Shown here: positions 59,093 through 64,000 of the stretch, piece after piece
Layout: every line of letters begins with the position of its first letter
How positions within the stretch are numbered: the first letter of the stretch is position 1
Source: Odontesthes bonariensis
Lineage: Eukaryota; Chordata; Actinopteri; Atheriniformes; Atherinopsidae
DNA length: 64,000 bases
Direction of reading: 5' to 3'
NCBI RefSeq assembly: GCF_027942865.1
Contig: NC_134510.1
Coordinates: 31,494,663 to 31,558,662, forward strand
Made by a program: the position numbers and the translations under genes
Notes under the pieces: model-generated
The model's input: the letters and a program-made list of their open reading frames with translations, nothing else
Told to the model about the DNA's origin: nothing
Database searches by the model: none

Positions 59093-60955
59093 TGAGCTGC
59101 TACTGGGTAAAAAATTCAACTGAAAATCAAAATACTGATTATCACTTATTCTAAAATTTCACATACAGTTAGCTCATTTCTTTTTAACTGTCACATATGC
59201 ATTAGGTATTTTGATATTTGTTGGAAAATCATTTAGAGTATATTATATTTTAAATAAAGTTGGTAAATTCCTGACAGTAATTGCATTTCATCCAGGTTCT
59301 GTGCTGCGACACGATCTCATGACAGACTGTAAAATGCATACATTGCTCCTCAGAAAATACTTTACCATTTAAAATGTACAACAGCAACATTTTTTTCCCC
59401 ATCAGTTCTCATCTTTGTAACAGCTCCTGCAGCACTGCTGATGTGGCTGATGTGGCAACGTTAATACTGGCGGTGTAATGAGGGCTGGTGGATGGTGTTA
59501 AACCTTCTGACCTTCATGTACCAGGTTGCCAGTTCTCATCCCAATCGGTACGATGTTCTCCAAGTTCCTTTCTTTTTGTTTTCTTCCACCCACTAATGGT
59601 TACGAGTGAAAAGCACAAGGTTAGGGTTAGGGACATGGTCAGGTTTAGATCCCATGGCATGCTTTTCTATGTAATCTGCAGTAAGATCAAAGAGAGAAAT
59701 TTGTCTGAATTTTCCCCTCATCAGTTCAAGCTTTCTGACTGATAAATGTTCTTAATCACATGGAGAATAAACATTTGGATTTCCTCAAAAAGTGTGTATT
59801 GCTCCAACTTTGAAAACCTCAGATGTATATGTTTTTATGTGCTTTTCGTTTTCTGTTCAGAAGTTTAGACAGTTTGACTTTGGCTAGAATCTAATTCTAA
59901 GTTGTTGAGAAATCTTCCCTCAACGGTTTGAACTCACATCATGTGCCTGCATCTTATCAGGCTGCTGCACTTCAGCTTTTATCAACTGATGGTAACATTT
60001 TCCATCAACATTTTTTTTTAAATTTGTGACTGAAGACCCATATATAAAGCCTGACAGTGTCCTTTTAAAGCAAACAATGTGAACATTCCTATTTCAATCT
60101 GTCGTTTTAGAATTATGATGGTGAGGCTTCATCTTGACAGATCTGACAGTTCATAGAAGGTCAAAACCCAAAGAAACATTCACCTGAACCACACCAGAAA
60201 CTCCTGGAAACAGGTGAACATGTAAACTCTGCAGACAGTAGAACACCAGGACCATCCTGCAATGAGATGACAGTGTGACCATTTATCTCGTTTTACAGCT
60301 CAGGACCTAATTTAGTTTTGACTTTATCAGGATTCTATTGAACACCAATGAAAAGAACTGAAGCCTTGTTAGACAGTCATTCTTCCCCACTTCCCTCTCA
60401 GAATTAACATCATGTCCTTATCTGATGCTCTGTTGATAGTTTGACTGACAGGTTAAATATACTGAGCTCGGACTTCCTTTAGTTCCATATCAGGTTGATG
60501 TATTTCAACAACCTGAATTTACCTAAAAAGGTAAAAACAACAACAACAGTATGCCAACTTTTTCTTCATTTTAACAGACTAAAACATGCGTTTGCTACTA
60601 AATCCATAATATAATAAGATAAACTTTCCCCTCTGTATGTGCATGCTCTTTACACCAGAATTCAGACAACAGCCCTGGAACCACTTTGTCAAGGGAAATG
60701 CAGCACCATCTGCAGGCCAAACAGCAGCAGTCTGCTGCATGTTCTTCCGTGCATGTGTGGCTTCTCTCTGGGTAGTCCGGCTTCCGCTCAAAGTGCAAAA
60801 ATATGCATGTTTGGTTCATTGGTGATCCAAATTTGAAGCTAGAATTGAGTGTGCATGATTGTCTGTGCTGGCCCTGTGATGGATTGTTGGCAGCTGGAAA
60901 AGGATACAGCTTCTGACCCAAACCTTAAATTGGATAAAATAATTGTAGACGATGG
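59093..60955. repeat. Flank of gene C' (unit 2), LINE- and LTR-free
   Basis: Corresponds to 29964-30558 joined to 34204-35479 in unit 1. It has neither the LINE nor the LTR complex and so records the pre-insertion state at both sites. No gene was recognised. It includes the intact Rex3-like GATG tail near 60880-60965. Confidence 0.85.
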
Positions 60956-60959
60956 ATGG

Positions 60960-63025
60960 ATGGAAATGTTAAGATACTATAAAAAAAGAAGTTTAAATAT
61001 TTAAAAGGCAGGTTTATCACCACTAAATTCTTATGAAATACATTTTAGCCACTGAAACTATACTCTACATTCTCTACAACACACTAGAGAAGAACCTTAA
61101 AGGGTTAATACTCAGGTTTGATCTTCATGGATGTTCTCATCATCTTCTTTTCATTTACAGTAACGGCGCTGAAAGACTGAAACCCCTTCGAACGAACATG
61201 AAGTTCCTCTTTGTAAAACCCAAAATTTACCTCCCTAATAGATAGACTTGTTCCTGTCTCGATCTCTGTGGGTGTTTATGTTCACAGAACAGTTTTAAAA
61301 AGCAATGATAAGAATTACTTTTTTCTTCTTGCTCTTAAACTAAAAGCCCTGTTTGTATTACATGAAAACATGAACAACCAACTCTGTTCATGGTCACTGT
61401 TCACAGGAGGAATCTTTCATCTCACTGCTGCAGCTCATCTTTCAGCTCGATTGTCATAATCAAATAATAAAACATCTTTCTATTGAGACTGACAAACAAA
61501 CTAGATTTTGAATACGCATGGAATTTATCAATGGATGGAAGTATAAACAGATGGACAGATGTGTCACAGGATTAACGTACAAGCAGAGAAACTTCTTTAA
61601 CCTTCATGACCTGCATGGATTTATACTATGGGAGTAAACTAAAGCTTCTGTGACTACTATACAGCATAGGAACAATAATGGTGAATATAATAATTTCTGT
61701 AATCATTTTCTGAACAGCTTTTTGGGCTGTTGAAGGAAAAGCAACAAAACAGGGTCTACTGTTACTAGGAATAATAAATGTTTATATGTAATGCAACATT
61801 TCATAACATATATACAATAATTATGATTGTATATAATGTAATTATTGTATGCGTTCTGACATGTGAACTGTATGTGCTTGTCTACATGAGCAGCAGAATG
61901 AGGGTCATACAGCTGTGGGTTAGTCTGAGTCTTACTGGGCAGTTTTGCACTGTACAGAGAAACTGACTTAAACTCTCTCTTGTAAAATGGCTTTAAACAT
62001 TCCTTCAGTTACCCTGTTACATTTTCCTCTTGAGGTGCTCCAACACCACAACAATCCTGCACTCTCTCAAACTATTTTCCAGGTTTTCGAAAAATTTGAG
62101 TATCTGCAGTAAATCAGCCCTTATTTGCAGAATGATTCCAAATTTATTGAGCTGAACCAAATAATTCTCACACAACAGACTATGGTAAATTAAGTTTTTA
62201 CCTAAAGTGTTGTCAGTGTTATGCTTCAAAATGCATCCCGCATTTATAATCTATCAGGCAGTATTTGACCTGAAACTGACAGAACACGAGGATCTTTTTT
62301 AACACTAAGTGTGGAGTTTATCAGTTTCAAACTTGACAGATGTGTGTGGAGTCAGAGCTCAAACACTCTGATATGAAGTCTGCACAGAAAGATCCAACTC
62401 ACATTTAAAATCAGAAGTCTCCTGGAGTACAATGAATATGTCCTCTGATCTCATCTGCTCAGTAAAGAAAAAAAAATAAAGATAGGCTAACTAAGATACT
62501 GAAGCTCCTTTTAATAGATATTATTGCTTTTTGTTAAACACACACTTACTCACTGGTTTCTTTGGTACTAATTAACGAGCATTACTGACTTTATAAAGAA
62601 AAAATAAATAAATCAACACTGTGACAATGTTTTGGTTACTTACAACAGACAGAAAAGTGCATTTTCTACAAAGCAGATGTTTAATATCAGTTGCAGAGTA
62701 ACAGGAAAATATTTTCTTACATCAAATATTTATTTCGACAGTCATTGTAGCATTTTATCAAAACTCATACAGCGCCCTCTGCTGGTCAAAAAGCAGCAAC
62801 AAATATAAGAACTGCAGGACAAACAAAAACAAATAATAATATAATAGTTGAGTATAGTTTTCATATCTAATTACATTTGGAGAAAACATTTGAAAGTCTT
62901 TTTCACAGATACATCCTCATATAACTGCTTAAATCAGCACTTTCTTTTGATGATGTAGAAGATAAATAAAACGATGACATTTTTTTTTAGAAAAAGTGAA
63001 ATGCACGTTTTTTTACTTCAGTGTA
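60960..63025. repeat. Inter-lectin tandem segment, unit 3
   Basis: Collinear with unit 2, without the Helitron-like element, and ending at the terminal CTLD exon of the chimera D. The candidate AATAAA is kept. No gene was recognised. Confidence 0.85.
62770..62785 (-). promoter_or_regulatory. CTCF-consensus-like motif, copy 5
   Basis: Same 16-mer as copy 1, about 250 bp beyond the stop codon of the chimera D terminal exon. Confidence 0.5.
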
Positions 63026-63035
63026 ACAGCAGGAT

Positions 63036-64000
63036 TTAAACAGATAAAGCTGCCTTCTCACAGATCCATTGCTGCTTTCCATCACAGCTCACTGATTTCC
63101 ATCCTTCGTCGTTGACAAATATTACACATTGACCATCCTGGGGCTCTTGTGTAATCCAGGAGCTGAAGAAAACTTTGTTAGATCAAGGCTGATCGTTTTT
63201 ATTATTCTCACCCTCCAGCTCCTGGTTTTGTGTGTTCAGCTCCTGGTTTTGTGTGTTCAGCTCCTGGTTTTGTGTGTTCAGCTCCTGGTTTTGCTTTGAT
63301 AGGTTCTTGTTTTCTGCAGTCAGGTTCGTGATCTTGTTTTCTAAGACATCATAGGCTTGTGTCAGGTTGTTCATCTGGACTGTCAGTTGTTGGTTTTCCA
63401 AAGTTAACTTGGTGTTGTTTTCAGAAGTTATTGATGTAACTACAACAAGAGAAAGAATATTTGTTTTGGAATTTTGACTTTGATGAAGTGCAAGTTTGTT
63501 TATGTTACATTTATTTCTAAGAAAACCCAAAATTTGTCTTGTTTAAACTGACCGTGAAGATATTTTTTAAATTCACTTTCAGTGTAAGAGGCGGGATACA
63601 GTGTATGATATACTGTTTGTTACATGTTAAATATTTAAATGTCATAGGATCATTTTTATGTCTGAAAATAATTATCAGGCTCCTCTACTTTAGAGAAGTA
63701 TTCTTATAAATAAAATGACTCATAATAACTCACTGTGACTGCAACAATTCATTGCCCCTGATCTTTATAGACAGGAGGAATTACACCATATCAAAATAAT
63801 ATATAACATTATGCATACTGGCATCTGGCAAACTGCTTTCATGCAGGTTTGAGAAATATAAACCTAACCTTTAAATAAATTACAACAAACTTTTTAAAAG
63901 GAAGCTAAATCATTTTTATCTAACATTCACATGAAGGAACTCACAGTAGATACGAAGGGTGATGATTACCAGCAGAATCAGCCAACATGCTGCTAGAGGC
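63036..64000 (-). pseudogene. Chimera D: lectin copy with two CTLD exons deleted
   Basis: The terminal CTLD exon (63162-63036) is open and has its TTTTCTTCAG acceptor. About 35 bp into the preceding mini-intron, near 63208, the sequence jumps into the stalk exon (63439-63212). The two middle CTLD exons and the last part of the stalk are therefore missing. The stalk carries three NTQNQEL units. Everything right of the stalk, including the membrane-span exon (ending 63945 and running off the window), matches gene B intron for intron. A GTGAGA formed at the junction could act as a donor, but the intron would be only 49 bp and the phases do not match, so a normal receptor cannot be made. Confidence 0.85.
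63214..63297 (-). repeat. In-frame stalk minisatellite, chimera D
   Basis: Three NTQNQEL-encoding units. The number matches gene C rather than gene B, although the rest of the stalk exon is B-like. Confidence 0.85.

Overview
The window is animal, almost certainly teleost fish (probably percomorph), genomic DNA. Genes are split by GT-AG introns, and the repeats are typical of fish: a tRNA-derived SINE, Rex3-like fragments with GATG tails, an L2/CR1-type LINE and a Gmr1-like Gypsy element. All recognisable host genes lie on the minus strand.

Positions 329-12288 hold most of calpain-7 (capn7): 19 exons giving 731 codons, including both MIT domains, the Cys/His/Asn protease core and the start of the C-terminal C2-like region. 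The last 80-90 residues lie beyond the left edge. Its introns carry a probable hAT-type element, a SINE and a TAGA microsatellite.

From 13751 to the right edge the window is a tandem array of type II transmembrane C-type-lectin-like receptors of the CD209/CLEC4 type. Gene A is at 13751-16064, a lone terminal-exon relic at 18927-19028, gene B at 19414-22186, gene C at 25224-29785, gene C' at 54311-58914 and a broken B/C chimera D from 63036 to the edge. Each complete gene encodes a short cytoplasmic tail, one membrane span, an N-glycosylation-rich coiled-coil stalk and a CTLD that lacks the usual EPN and WND calcium/sugar motifs. The tails differ: C and C' carry an ITIM and an ITSM-like tyrosine motif, B has one YVNA tyrosine and A has none. 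Stalk length varies through a 21-bp, 7-residue in-frame repeat (1, 1, 3 and 5 copies in A, B, C and C').

C, C' and the D region are three tandem units with a period of about 8.7 kb once mobile DNA is subtracted. Because the units are so alike, they serve as empty-site controls for three insertions: a 3.6-kb LINE (30559-34203), a 15-kb LTR complex (35480-50515) and a 1.7-kb Helitron-like element (52422-54113).

The LTR complex is two retroelements, one inside the other. The outer one is Gmr1-like: 683-bp LTRs, a SCAN-like gag, and integrase upstream of reverse transcriptase. Inside its gag-pol reading frame, at a 4-bp target duplication, sits a 9.1-kb element with 2.3-kb LTRs and a single gag-like ORF but no visible pol. 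Both LTR pairs are almost identical, so both insertions are young.

A sequence matching the CTCF core consensus recurs in the 3' flank of the lectin copies and, in variant form, just upstream of the TATA box in the inner element's LTRs.
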